DNA of 64,000 bases from RGIG3701 sp031553595 (lineage in GTDB: Bacteria > Planctomycetota > Planctomycetia > Pirellulales > Thermoguttaceae), in the NCBI GenBank assembly GCA_031553595.1, contig JAVBLI010000005.1, positions 62,001 to 126,000 on the forward strand, given 5' to 3'. This document shows positions 54,744 to 62,851 of the stretch, piece by piece. Under the pieces are notes generated by a model. That model was not told the DNA's origin. It was given only the letters and a program-made list of their open reading frames with translations, and made no database searches. Position 1 is the stretch's first letter, and each line of letters begins with the position of its first letter. Both the position numbers and the translations under genes were made by a program.

Positions 54744-55652
54744 TTACACTTCAATATTTTCGCAAGCGATTTTTCGGTCGAGCCGCCGCAGCAGGCCGCG
54801 GAGGACACGGCCGGCACCGATTTCGTAGAAAAGATCGTAACCATCCGCCAGCAGACGGGCCATGGATGCTTCCCAAAGTACTGGCGAAACGACCTGTTTT
54901 ACCAGGAGGCTGCGGATTTCTTCGGGGTCGGTGTGAGCCGCCGCGTCCACATTCGAGAGCACCGTGATCCGGGGCGCGTGCATTTTTACGTCTTTCAGGG
55001 CTTCCGCCAGACGTTCATCCGCGGGATGCATGATTTTTGTATGAAACGCACCCGCCACCGCCAAGGGAGTCGGCCGGGCGATTCCGCTTTCGTCGACCAG
55101 TGCCATGAGACGCTCGCAGGCGGCGGTTTCGCCTGAAAGAACCGTATTTCCAGGGCACAGAAGGTTCGCGATTTCCAGAACATTTTCGCCGCGGGCGTTT
55201 TCACAGACCGCTTTGACCGCATCCAGATCGGCCCCCAGCAGACTCACCATCCCGCCGGGCGTGCGATTCGCCGCCTCCTGCATGGCCTGCCCCCGCCGCT
55301 GCACCACACGCAGGGCATCCTCGAAATCCATGACACCCGCAAAAACCAGCGCGGTGTACTCGCCGAGACTCAGGCCGGCCGTGGCCGAGCAGTTCGCGAT
55401 GCACTCGGGATTCGTGGCTTTTAAGGATTCCAGCGCCGCCAGACTGCTGACAAAAAGGGCGGGCTGGCTGATTTCGGTGGAATTTAACTGCTCCATCGGG
55501 CCGTCGAAACAGAGAGAAGTGAGTGAAAAGCCTAGAATTTCATCTGCTTTATCAAAAATCGCCCTCGCAGCGGGGAGCGCATCACACAGAGCACGCCCCA
55601 TTCCCACATACTGGGTCCCCTGTCCAGGAAACAAAAATGCGGTTTTCCCCAT
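54744..55652 (-). CDS. fabD: Malonyl-CoA:ACP transacylase
   Basis: Transfers malonyl groups from CoA to ACP. 302 residues; LFPGQGTQYVGMG at the start, catalytic Ser in GLSLGEYTALVFAG (about residue 92), Arg in QRRGQAMQEAA, and the His in AGAFHTKIMHPA (about 200). Second gene in the leftward lipid group after rpmF, 76 bp downstream of it. Confidence 0.97.
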   Translation of the reverse strand: MGKTAFLFPGQGTQYVGMGRALCDALPAARAIFDKADEILGFSLTSLCFDGPMEQLNSTEISQPALFVSSLAALESLKATNPECIANCSATAGLSLGEYTALVFAGVMDFEDALRVVQRRGQAMQEAANRTPGGMVSLLGADLDAVKAVCENARGENVLEIANLLCPGNTVLSGETAACERLMALVDESGIARPTPLAVAGAFHTKIMHPADERLAEALKDVKMHAPRITVLSNVDAAAHTDPEEIRSLLVKQVVSPVLWEASMARLLADGYDLFYEIGAGRVLRGLLRRLDRKIACENIEV

Positions 55653-55728
55653 GATTTAGCTCCTTATAAACAATAAGTGACGGACTGCTCACGCGCAGCA
55701 CGTCACTTATCTATTTTGCCAGGAATGA

Positions 55729-55908
55729 CTATTTTTTCATTTCGACAACATTTCGACCCATATAATTACCGCAGGTTGGGCAGACGACATGCGTCGGCAC
55801 CGCGGAACGGCATTCCGGGCAGTAGGAAATCTGCTTCGCCTTTTTCGCGTCATGCGCGCGACGCGTGCCGGTACGGGAATTGGAATGTTTACGTTTTGGA
55901 ACGGCCAT
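55729..55908 (-). CDS. rpmF: 50S ribosomal protein L32
   Basis: 59-residue protein that I translated directly: MAVPKRKHSNSRTGTRRAHD at the start and a zinc ribbon CPEC ... CPTCG in the second half, ending RNVVEMKK. The ATG at 55908 is preceded by aaggtgg. rpmF commonly heads the plsX-fabH-fabD-fabG-acpP group; here plsX and fabH are absent. A strong promoter is 60 bp upstream, so it likely drives the whole lipid gene group. Confidence 0.97.
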   Translation of the reverse strand: MAVPKRKHSNSRTGTRRAHDAKKAKQISYCPECRSAVPTHVVCPTCGNYMGRNVVEMKK

Positions 55909-55969
55909 GATCCACCTTTTCTTACTTAAAATACACAGATTCTAATGAAAACGAAATATTATTGAGCGT

Positions 55970-55997
55970 ATTATAACCCCCGTCGCCACCGCGTCAA
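55970..55997 (-). promoter_or_regulatory. Promoter of rpmF-fab operon
   Basis: On the minus strand TTGACG (55997-55992), 16 bp, TATAAT (55975-55970): 5/6 and 6/6 matches to the housekeeping consensus. The best promoter in the window. Confidence 0.8.
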
Positions 55998-56014
55998 GGA
56001 GGGCGGGCGGTGGA

Positions 56015-56042
56015 TTTCCAAAAATTTCGTTTGTGTTATAAT
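56015..56042 (+). promoter_or_regulatory. Candidate promoter of the C_GCAxxG_C_C gene
   Basis: TTTCCA (56015-56020), 16 bp, TATAAT (56037-56042), divergent from the rpmF promoter. A second TATAAT occurs at 56110-56115, close to the start codon. Confidence 0.45.
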
Positions 56043-56133
56043 ACTTCTATCTGCGGTTTTTATTCTTTGCGGGTAAGTAAATAGATAAGCTGAAATACTG
56101 CTGTAGTATTATAATGAATAGAAGGGGAGTCGT

Positions 56134-56520
56134 ATGGCAAGCAAAAATGCGGAAAATGCGTTGGCGATGTTTCAGGGTGGGAATAATTGTGCGCAAGCCG
56201 TTTTGTTGGCGTATGCTGATCAGGTGGGGCTGTCCGCGGAGAATGCGAAGAAAATAACGGCTTGTTTCGGCGGCGGGATGTGCACCGGCGGGGTCTGCGG
56301 GGCGATCAGCGCCGCGATGATGGTGCTGGGGATGGAAAATTTTGACCCGAAAGCGGAAGTGGCCACTGAAAAAGTTAAAACACGCAAAATAGGCATGGAT
56401 TTCATGAAAAATATGGCCGAGATGTTCGGTTCCACCGACTGCACACACATTTTCTCTCAGGGCGGACGGACGAATTGCGTGAAGGTCATCGAGGCGGTGT
56501 GCGAGAAAATTGACAATTGA
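56134..56520 (+). CDS. C_GCAxxG_C_C-family redox-like protein
   Basis: 128 residues, no signal peptide. Conserved Cys pattern of the family: NNCAQAVLLAY, FGGGMCTGGVCGAISAAMM (GxxCGA..G), TDCTHIF and TNCVKVIEAVC. Members are small, widespread in anaerobes, and thought to bind a metal or act in redox reactions; no activity is established. The ATG follows agaagggg. The end of the gene (KIDN, stop) is made of the aattgac word repeat. Confidence 0.88.
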   Translation: MASKNAENALAMFQGGNNCAQAVLLAYADQVGLSAENAKKITACFGGGMCTGGVCGAISAAMMVLGMENFDPKAEVATEKVKTRKIGMDFMKNMAEMFGSTDCTHIFSQGGRTNCVKVIEAVCEKIDN

Positions 56521-56603
56521 CAAGGGACGATTGACAATTATTTCGCTTCATTTTTATTCACCCACGTTACGCCTTTTCATTGTCCACTGTCAATTCATTC
56601 CCC
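56508..56603. repeat. Word hairpin (aattgaca type)
   Basis: Left arm aattgacaattgacaaggg ... attgacaatta and right arm cattgtccactgtcaattca, loop with ttcgctt and gttacgcc. The left arm supplies the stop of the preceding gene; the right arm ends 10 bp before the next gene. Confidence 0.8.
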
Positions 56604-56613
56604 GGAGGCTCTT

Positions 56614-58923
56614 TTGTCAGAAAAACTAGAAATCATCGCCACGTCGACCATGGGGCTGGAGGCGGTGGTGTCGCGCGAGCTGACGGGGCTGGGGTATGAA
56701 CCGCGGAATATTGAGGTTGGGCGGACGCTTTTCGCGGGCTCAGTGCGGGACGTTTGCCGGGCGAATCTGCATTTGCGATGTGCGGGGCGGGTGCTGGTGC
56801 GGATGGCGGAATTTCACGCGGTGGACTTCGGCACGCTTTTTGACGCCGTGGCCGAGTTGCCGTGGGAGCGGTGGATTCCGAAAAACGGGGCGTTTCCGGT
56901 TTCGGGCCGCTCGCAAAAATCGCAGCTTTCCAGTGTGCCCGCGTGCCAGAAAATCGTGAAAAAGGCCATCGTCACCCGCCTGCAAAAAGCGTATGGCGGC
57001 TCGCTGATGGAGGACGGCACGACCTTCCCGGTGGAGGTTTCGCTCTTGAAAGACCAGGCGACGATCACGCTGGACACCAGCGGCACAGGGCTTCACCGCC
57101 GGGGATACCGCAGCCTGGTGGGCAGTGCTCCGCTGCGGGAGACGATTGCCGCGGCGATGGTGATGCTCAGTTACTGGAAGCCCGAGCGGCCGTTGATCGA
57201 CCCCTTTTGCGGCAGTGGCACGATTCCGATCGAGGCGGCGATGATCGGAAGGAACATCGCGCCGGGGCTGCGGCGCGAGTTCATTTCCGAGACGTGGCCC
57301 GCCATCCCCGCGTATCACTGGCGTGAGTTGCGCGAAGAAGCCTCGGCCGCCATTCTCCCCGCGCTTCCGCAGCGAATTCTGGGCACGGACATCGACGAAA
57401 ACGCCGTCAGCATGGCACGGTATCACGCCCAGCGGGCCGGCGTGGCCGAGGATGTCCATTTTCAGCAGCGGGATTTTCGCGATTTGACCTCCAGTCGCCA
57501 GTATGGCTGCACGCTCATGAACCCGCCGTACGGGCAGTGGATCGGGGACGAGGCCGAGGTGCGGGAGCTGTATGAGGCCATTCCGTTCGTGCTGCGACGG
57601 CTGCCCACGTGGTCGCATTACATTCTCACGCCGTACCCGGATTTCGAGCGGCTGCTGGGCCAGCAGGCCGACCGCCGGCGGAAGATTTATAACTCGCGGC
57701 TGGAGTGCACGTTTTACCAGTTTTACGGGCCGAAACCGCCGGAAAAAGGGATGGGCATTCAGGCCGGGGAAGAAAAAAACGCGAAAAACGCAGAAATTAA
57801 TACGGAAGACGCGGATTTTTTTGTAAAAGATGATGTGCCCGCGCCGCCCGACTCTCAACTCCCCATCCCCCACTCCCCTATTCCCAAGCCCCGCACCCCC
57901 ATCCAGCCCGTTTTCGGCGGCCTGAACGAGTCGGAAAAACGCTCGGCGGCGGATTTCGAAAATCGCCTGAAGAAACTCGCTCACCATCTGCGGCGGTTTC
58001 CCACCCGGCGGGGCATCACGTGTTACCGGATTTATGACCGCGACATTCCGGAGATTCCGCTGGCCGTGGATCGGTACGAGGATTGCCTGCACGTGGCGGA
58101 GTACGAGCGGCCCAGCGAACGAAGTGTGGCGCAGCATGCCGACTGGCTGGATCATCTGATGGACGTGACGGGTCGGGCGCTGGAAACGCCGCGCGAGAAA
58201 ATTTTCCTCAAGCAGCGCCGTCGCCAGCGGGGGGACGCGCAGTATGAGCGTTACGACAGTCGCAATTACGTCATCGACGCGCATGAGGGCGGGCTGACAT
58301 TCCTCGTGAATCTTTCGGATTATCTGGACACGGGGCTGTTTCTCGACCACCGCATCACGCGGGACATGGTGCGGAAAGAGGCGGCGGGGAAGCGGGTGCT
58401 GAATCTGTTCGCGTATACCGGCTCGTTCAGCGTTTACGCGGCGGCGGGCGGAGCCGAGAGCGTGGTGACGGTGGACCTTTCGAACACGTATCTCGACTGG
58501 GCCGAGGCGAATATGGAGGCGAACGGGTTCAAGAATCCCGACCGCCGGAATGACGCCGACTGCAAATACCGTTACATTCGCAGCGGCGTCATGGAGTTTC
58601 TTTACGACCTCCCGGCCCGCGAGCTTTTCGACCTGATGATTGTAGACCCGCCGACCTTTTCCAACAGCAAAACCACGGACGGCGACTGGGACGTGCAGCG
58701 GAATCACGCCGAGATGCTGAATCTGCTGATCGAAAATCTCTCACCCGGCGGGGTGATTTACTTCTCGAACAACTCGCGGCGATTCAAGCTCGAAGAAGAA
58801 GCCATTCGCGGCGTTTCCATCCGCGAAATCACGGCCCGCACGGTGCCGGAAGATTTCCGCAATAAACGGATTCACCGGTGCTGGCGGATGGTGAAAGGTG
58901 GGGATGCAGAGCCGCAATCGTGA
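56614..58923 (+). CDS. rlmL: Bifunctional 23S rRNA methyltransferase RlmKL
   Basis: Fused enzyme that methylates 23S rRNA at G2445 (RlmL half) and G2069 (RlmK half) in E. coli numbering. 769 residues. The start is TTG at 56614, with cggagg seven bases upstream. A THUMP domain occupies ~50-155; the RlmL Rossmann domain has LIDPFCGSGTIPIEAAMIG and TLMNPPYGQW (catalytic NPPY). The RlmK domain starts near 450: VLNLFAYTGSFSVYAAAGGA, MIVDPPTFSNSK, YFSNNSRRFKL. Between them (about 387-435) is a linker of repeat-like origin (NAKNAEINTEDAD; PIPHSPIPKPRTP) not typical of the family. The last codons (AEPQS) and stop fall in a repeat. Confidence 0.95.
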   Translation: MSEKLEIIATSTMGLEAVVSRELTGLGYEPRNIEVGRTLFAGSVRDVCRANLHLRCAGRVLVRMAEFHAVDFGTLFDAVAELPWERWIPKNGAFPVSGRSQKSQLSSVPACQKIVKKAIVTRLQKAYGGSLMEDGTTFPVEVSLLKDQATITLDTSGTGLHRRGYRSLVGSAPLRETIAAAMVMLSYWKPERPLIDPFCGSGTIPIEAAMIGRNIAPGLRREFISETWPAIPAYHWRELREEASAAILPALPQRILGTDIDENAVSMARYHAQRAGVAEDVHFQQRDFRDLTSSRQYGCTLMNPPYGQWIGDEAEVRELYEAIPFVLRRLPTWSHYILTPYPDFERLLGQQADRRRKIYNSRLECTFYQFYGPKPPEKGMGIQAGEEKNAKNAEINTEDADFFVKDDVPAPPDSQLPIPHSPIPKPRTPIQPVFGGLNESEKRSAADFENRLKKLAHHLRRFPTRRGITCYRIYDRDIPEIPLAVDRYEDCLHVAEYERPSERSVAQHADWLDHLMDVTGRALETPREKIFLKQRRRQRGDAQYERYDSRNYVIDAHEGGLTFLVNLSDYLDTGLFLDHRITRDMVRKEAAGKRVLNLFAYTGSFSVYAAAGGAESVVTVDLSNTYLDWAEANMEANGFKNPDRRNDADCKYRYIRSGVMEFLYDLPARELFDLMIVDPPTFSNSKTTDGDWDVQRNHAEMLNLLIENLSPGGVIYFSNNSRRFKLEEEAIRGVSIREITARTVPEDFRNKRIHRCWRMVKGGDAEPQS
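57770..57905. repeat. Repeat-like in-frame insertion in rlmL
   Basis: The DNA gaagaaaaaaacgcgaaaaa ... cgcagaaattaa recalls the cacagaaaacacagaga repeats at 9.0 and 11.5 kb, and tccccatcccccactccccta ... cccc is a run of ccccat/cccca words. Together they encode a ~45-residue linker between the two methyltransferase domains. Confidence 0.55.
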
Positions 58924-58979
58924 GATTGCGGAAGGGATAGGGCGGGTTTCTGCAATCTTACGATTGCAGCTCTGTAATT
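58905..58979. repeat. Double hairpin repeat (gagccgcaatcgtgagattgcgg type)
   Basis: Left half has ccgcaatc-gtga-gattgcgg and right half tgcaatc-ttac-gattgca; the two halves also pair with each other. The rlmL stop codon (58921-58923) is in the left hairpin and the ferredoxin stop touches the right end. Related copies at 36272 and 49259. Confidence 0.85.
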
Positions 58980-59232
58980 ATTTCGCCTTCTTTATCACCG
59001 TAATCGCTCCCGGTTCGGGGCAGACATAAAAGCACGTGCCGCAACCGATGCAGCCGGTGCCAGCGTAGACGGTGGCTTCGTAGCCGAGAATGTTAATCGC
59101 GGTGCCCTTGGCCAGCACCTTCTTCGGGCAGAACGCGATGCACAGTCCGCACGCCTTGCAGTTATCCGCGTGGACAATCACCGTCGGGCCTTCCGGCAAA
59201 ACGGCGGTGGGGGACGATTTTTCTTGATTCAT
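58978..59232 (-). CDS. 2[4Fe-4S] ferredoxin, KorD/VorD-like
   Basis: 84 residues from the ATG at 59232, preceded by aaaggag; the longer frame to 59313 only reads through a repeat. Two cluster motifs are present: CKACGLCIAFCPKKVL and CIGCGTCFYVCPEPGAI. The text between (GTAINILGYEATVYAGTG) matches the delta subunit of 2-oxoacid:ferredoxin oxidoreductases. The catalytic alpha and beta subunits that normally follow are absent; the next gene is the convergent rlmL. Last gene of the leftward operon beginning at 62208. Confidence 0.9.
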   Translation of the reverse strand: MNQEKSSPTAVLPEGPTVIVHADNCKACGLCIAFCPKKVLAKGTAINILGYEATVYAGTGCIGCGTCFYVCPEPGAITVIKKAK

Positions 59233-59248
59233 GGGTTTCTCCTTTGGA

Positions 59249-59340
59249 GGTGAGCAGGTGAATGGGTGAGCGAGTGAATGAGTGGAGGAGGGGCGTTGCA
59301 TGACGCCAGCCACTTGTTCACTCGTTCACTTGCTCACTCT
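59249..59340. repeat. Word hairpin (gtgagcag/gtgaatgg type)
   Basis: Left arm ggtgagcaggtgaatgggtg ... gaatgagtgg and right arm ccacttgttcactcgttcac ... gctcactct pair around a small hairpin ggcgttgcatgacgcc. The right arm encodes the last residues (EESEQVNE) and stop of the acyl-CoA synthetase. Confidence 0.88.
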
Positions 59341-61003
59341 CTTCCTCCACGTTGGTGAACGCCGTGCCGTGGATGTGGAGCAGCTCTTTGGCCATCTCGC
59401 GGAGGCGGTATTTCTGGATTTTCCCGCTGGTGGTCAGGGGGAATTCGTTGACGAAAAAGACGTACTGCGGGCACTTGTACCGCGCCATCTTTTCCCGCGC
59501 GAGGTCTTGAATATCTTCGGCTTTGAGGTCGGAGCCGTCTTCGCGGACGACGAACGCGCCGGGCACTTCGCCGTAACGATCGTCGGGAACGCCTACCACT
59601 TGTACGTCGCGCACGCCGGGGATGGCGTAAATGAATTCTTCCAGTTCACGTGGGTAAATGTTCTCGCCGCCGCGGATGATCATGTCTTTGATGCGGCCGG
59701 TGATGCGGTAATAGCCAGCTTCGTCGACGGTGCCCATGTCGCCGCTGTGAAGCCACCCGTCCGCGTCGATCACCTGCGCCGTCGCTTCCGGCATCTTGTA
59801 ATACCCCTTCATTACATTATACCCCCGGCAGCAGAACTCGCCCGGCACGTCCGGCGGACAAAGCTCGCCCGTCTCGGGGTCGATCACCTTGATCTCGATA
59901 TGCTCGGACCCGCGGCCCACGGTCGTCGCGCGGCGCTCGGGTGAGTCGTCCGTCGAGGTCTGCATGAACACCGGCGACGCTTCCGTCAGCCCGTAACAGA
60001 TCGTGATCTCGCTGGCGTGCATCTTCGTCATCACATCGTTCATCGCCGTGATCGGGCAGGGGCTGCCCGCCATGATGCCCGTGCGCAGCGTCGTCATGTC
60101 GAACATCTCGAACATCGGGTGGTTGAGAATCGAAATGAACATCGTCGGCACGCCGTACACCGCGGTGCACCGCTCTTTCTGGATCGCGGCCATCACCAGC
60201 ACCGGGTTGAATTCCTCGAGCATCACAGCCGTCGCGCCGTGCGTGATCACCGCCATGACGCCCAGCACGATGCCGAAACAGTGGAAAAGCGGCACGGGCA
60301 GGCACACGCGATCAGCCGCCGACAGCCGCTGGCGGTCGCCGATATAATAGCCATTGTTGACGATGTTATAACTGCTGAGCATGACGCCTTTCGGGAAGCC
60401 TGTCGTGCCGGAGGTGTACTGCATGTTCACCGGCTCGTGGCAATCAAGCTTCGCCATGCACACCCGCAGCTCGTCGTCCGGAAGGTTCTGCCCCAGCAGG
60501 ATGAGCTCGTCCGTGTTATACATCCCGCGGTGCTTTTCCTGCCCGACGTACGTGACGAACTTCAGCTCCGGAAACCGCTCGCTCTTCAACTTCCCCCGCG
60601 GCTGCGTCTTCAGCTCGGGCACCAGCTCGTACATGATTTGCAGATAATCGTTGTCGCGAAAGCGGTCGACCATCGCCAGCATCTTCATGTCGGACTGCTT
60701 GACGAGATACTCCAGCTCGTGGCTTTTATAAGCCGTGTTGACGGTGACCAGCACAGCGCCGATCTTGGCGGACGCGAACGTAAACGTCAGCCAGTCGGGG
60801 ACATTTTTCGCCCAGATGCCCACGTGGTCGCCCGGGCGAATCCCCACGGAAAGCATCCCCTTCGCCAGCGCGTCTACCCGCGCGTTGAACTCGCCATACG
60901 TCCATCGCGCACCCCGATCCGGATACACCAGGAACTCATGATCCGGCTGCTTTTTCGCCATTTCTTCAAAAAAAACGCCAAGCGGAAGGGAGGTGAAGGG
61001 CAT
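59318..61003 (-). CDS. AMP-forming acyl-CoA synthetase
   Basis: 561 residues. Activates a carboxylic acid with ATP and CoA. ATP/AMP motif QYTSGTTGFPKGVM (about residue 200); GLTEASPVF, the Asp-containing DGWLHSGDMG and hinge GRIKDMIIRGGENIYPREL; the catalytic Lys in SGKIQKYRLREM. The sequence resembles medium/long-chain fatty acyl-CoA ligases (FadD/AMP-dependent synthetase class), and branched or aryl acids are possible since the operon contains a 2-oxoacid oxidoreductase-type ferredoxin. No Shine-Dalgarno before the ATG. Lies in an operon of regulator, thioesterase, synthetase and ferredoxin. Confidence 0.92.
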   Translation of the reverse strand: MPFTSLPLGVFFEEMAKKQPDHEFLVYPDRGARWTYGEFNARVDALAKGMLSVGIRPGDHVGIWAKNVPDWLTFTFASAKIGAVLVTVNTAYKSHELEYLVKQSDMKMLAMVDRFRDNDYLQIMYELVPELKTQPRGKLKSERFPELKFVTYVGQEKHRGMYNTDELILLGQNLPDDELRVCMAKLDCHEPVNMQYTSGTTGFPKGVMLSSYNIVNNGYYIGDRQRLSAADRVCLPVPLFHCFGIVLGVMAVITHGATAVMLEEFNPVLVMAAIQKERCTAVYGVPTMFISILNHPMFEMFDMTTLRTGIMAGSPCPITAMNDVMTKMHASEITICYGLTEASPVFMQTSTDDSPERRATTVGRGSEHIEIKVIDPETGELCPPDVPGEFCCRGYNVMKGYYKMPEATAQVIDADGWLHSGDMGTVDEAGYYRITGRIKDMIIRGGENIYPRELEEFIYAIPGVRDVQVVGVPDDRYGEVPGAFVVREDGSDLKAEDIQDLAREKMARYKCPQYVFFVNEFPLTTSGKIQKYRLREMAKELLHIHGTAFTNVEEESEQVNE

Positions 61004-61024
61004 CGTTGTTCGGGGGCTGAGGGT

Positions 61025-61110
61025 GAATTAGGAATTAGGAATGAGGAATTAGGAATGATTTAGTACCTCGCTAGCGTCATTCCTTATTCCTCATTCCTAA
61101 TTACTCATTT
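61025..61110. repeat. Word hairpin (aattagg/aatgagg type)
   Basis: Left arm gaattaggaattaggaatga ... ggaatga and right arm tcattccttattcctcattc ... actcatt pair over ~33 bp; loop tttagtacctcgctagcg. Sits between thioesterase and synthetase genes and reaches the thioesterase stop. Confidence 0.9.
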
Positions 61111-61534
61111 AGCGCTGGGGGTTGAGGCGGTACGGCGGGTTCGGCTCGAAGTGCTCCTCAAGACGCTTGCGAAGGTCGGGGGAGATGGGGATGGCTTTCT
61201 CCTGCTGGAAATCGTAATTGACGATCACGACGCCACCCAGCGCGACGTATTTTCCGCGGAGATACGCCCCGTGGACGATGTGAAACGAGCTGTTCCCGAT
61301 GTGCGTGATCCACGTGTGAATCTCCACGTCCTGGTCGGCATATCGGATCTGGCCGATGTAGTTCATCTCCAGCCGGGCGAGAATACTGTTCCAGCCGTCC
61401 ATTTTAAAATCCGGATTAACCAGCCGGAAAATCGGGTTCCGCGCTTCCTCAAACCAGGACGCAATCGCCAAATGATGAATGTGGCCGAGCTGATCGGAAT
61501 CGCCGAAACGGGGGTAGACTTTGTAGGTGAACAT
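61109..61534 (-). CDS. Acyl-CoA thioesterase (4HBT, YbgC-like)
   Basis: 141 residues, single hotdog domain. YPRFGDSDQLGHIHHLAIAS contains the catalytic Asp of the 4-hydroxybenzoyl-CoA thioesterase family (usual pattern DTDAMGHVNN), and YADQDVEIHTWITHIGNSSF is the core strand pair. Hydrolyses an acyl-CoA, opposite in direction to the synthetase next to it, which suggests control of a CoA or acid pool. The start touches the ggtgtag repeat and lacks a ribosome site. Confidence 0.9.
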   Translation of the reverse strand: MFTYKVYPRFGDSDQLGHIHHLAIASWFEEARNPIFRLVNPDFKMDGWNSILARLEMNYIGQIRYADQDVEIHTWITHIGNSSFHIVHGAYLRGKYVALGGVVIVNYDFQQEKAIPISPDLRKRLEEHFEPNPPYRLNPQR

Positions 61535-61536
61535 GG

Positions 61537-61602
61537 GGTGTAGGGTGTAGGGTGTAGGGTGTAGGGTGGCTACTCACTTGCGTCATTTAGCATTAAGCAT
61601 TG
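61537..61602. repeat. Tandem word repeat (ggtgtag)n
   Basis: Four to five copies of ggtgtag, then ctactcacttgcgtcatttagcattaagcat. One-armed; same cacttgcgtca loop text as other word hairpins. Lies between the regulator and the thioesterase. Confidence 0.8.
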
Positions 61603-62208
61603 TTAAAACGGGGTGTAGACCACAGCTAAAATCTTCGCGCCGCCCTCGTCCGCGGCATGAACGTTGTGGGGGACGATCGAGTCGTAATACGTGCTGTCGC
61701 CCGCCTCGAGCACATACGTCATCTTGCCGTAACTGACTTCGAGCCGGCCGGCCAGGACGTAAATGAATTCCTCGCCCTCGTGGGTGCTCAGCGGATGCTC
61801 CTCGTTATAACGCACGTCGATGAGGAAAGGTTCCATGTGCCGTGCCTGTTTGTCGGCAGCCAGCGGCGCGAACTCCAGGGCACTTTTCGCGGCGGCGGCC
61901 GAGTCGGAACTGGCACCCGAAAAACGCACCACTCGCGCTCCATCCGCCTGGAGGGCTTCCGTTTTTTTTGCGCGGTTAATGACGGGCCCATTTTGGGTGG
62001 AATCGTCGAGGAACGTGCCCAGGCGGACGCCAAGTGCGCGTGCAATATTCAGTAGCGGTGCCAGGGACGGGACGAGATCGCCGCTTTCCAGCCGCTCAAG
62101 CAGCACCACCGGGCAGCGACTGGCCTCGGCCAACTGCTCCAGCGACATCTCCAGCCGCTCGCGGTGGAGACGAATTTTATGTCCCAGACAAACGTTTTCT
62201 GTACTCAT
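61603..62208 (-). CDS. XRE-family regulator with cupin sensor domain
   Basis: About 201 residues from the ATG at 62208 (agggaaa upstream). A helix-turn-helix covers residues ~8-62 (HKIRLHRERLEMSLEQLAEA, CPVVLLERLESG, PSLAPLLNIARALGV); a C-terminal cupin barrel covers ~130-200 (EEHPLSTHEGEEFIYVLAGR, YVLEAGDSTYYDSIVPHNVH). Such regulators often sense a small acid or CoA-related metabolite and control the adjacent operon. First gene of the leftward set with thioesterase, acyl-CoA synthetase and ferredoxin, so it is the likely local regulator. Confidence 0.92.
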   Translation of the reverse strand: MSTENVCLGHKIRLHRERLEMSLEQLAEASRCPVVLLERLESGDLVPSLAPLLNIARALGVRLGTFLDDSTQNGPVINRAKKTEALQADGARVVRFSGASSDSAAAAKSALEFAPLAADKQARHMEPFLIDVRYNEEHPLSTHEGEEFIYVLAGRLEVSYGKMTYVLEAGDSTYYDSIVPHNVHAADEGGAKILAVVYTPF

Positions 62209-62488
62209 ACTGTGTTTCCCTGCTTGTGCCGCAATGGCCATGGATGGATAAAAATACATGGCTATTATATCTATGTCGCAAAATAATTAAAGGGAGAGAA
62301 GCGAAAATTACGTATTTTTCGCGGTGTCGGGAGATTGCAGCGGTGAATGGCGATATTCCGTAATGTTACTCTATTTTATTGCACCAATTGTATTTGCTTT
62401 ATTTTATCTAAATTTTCTATAATTCTTCCATTAAACTTCTAACGTAAAACTCTTTTATCTCCGATACTACCCAGTATAACATAGATGC
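62209..62488. other. AT-rich intergenic region
   Basis: Low-GC stretch with many TATA-like words (ggctattatatctatg, tgtatttgctttattttatc). It probably holds the regulator's promoter, but I cannot pick one. No repeat arms recognised. Confidence 0.4.
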
Positions 62489-62725
62489 TCATTTTGCATA
62501 AAATGCGTATTCTAGCTGTTTGATTAAAGCACGAAACTTAAAACCCATAAACGCTGGATAATTTTCCTCGGACACGCCTTGAAAACCAATTAACTTTGGA
62601 TCGACGTTCATTTTTTGGTTAAAAACATACGACCCGCAAGATATTTCACATTCCATTAATGGTTGTTGGAAAGGCAATTCGACGTTAATTGCCCTTCTTA
62701 TGATTATTTTTGAAAAGAGTTGCAA
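62489..62725 (-). CDS. Doubtful small ORF in AT-rich DNA
   Basis: 78 codons starting at TTG, lacking a convincing ribosome site. The text (PFQQPLMECEISCGSYVFNQ) resembles nothing I know. GC is much lower than in the rest of the window. It may be a transferred fragment, a pseudogene remnant, or chance. Confidence 0.25.
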   Translation of the reverse strand: MQLFSKIIIRRAINVELPFQQPLMECEISCGSYVFNQKMNVDPKLIGFQGVSEENYPAFMGFKFRALIKQLEYAFYAK

Positions 62726-62851
62726 GTGAAATCGGCTTGTGCATGTTTGGTTTTTCCATGAAATTCAAGTCGTTATTTCAAAAGTTATTGTGTCGGATGG
62801 CTCGGAGAGAGGGATTTTGTCCGCAGTGCCAAAACGGAAGAGAGGAACGTT

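Noticed and set aside
56740..58707. 655-codon minus-strand ORF
   Set aside because: Antisense of rlmL; no recognisable domain.
58978..59313. Longer N-terminus for the ferredoxin
   Set aside because: The extra 27 residues are encoded by the word hairpin; the ATG at 59232 has an excellent ribosome site and fits the family.
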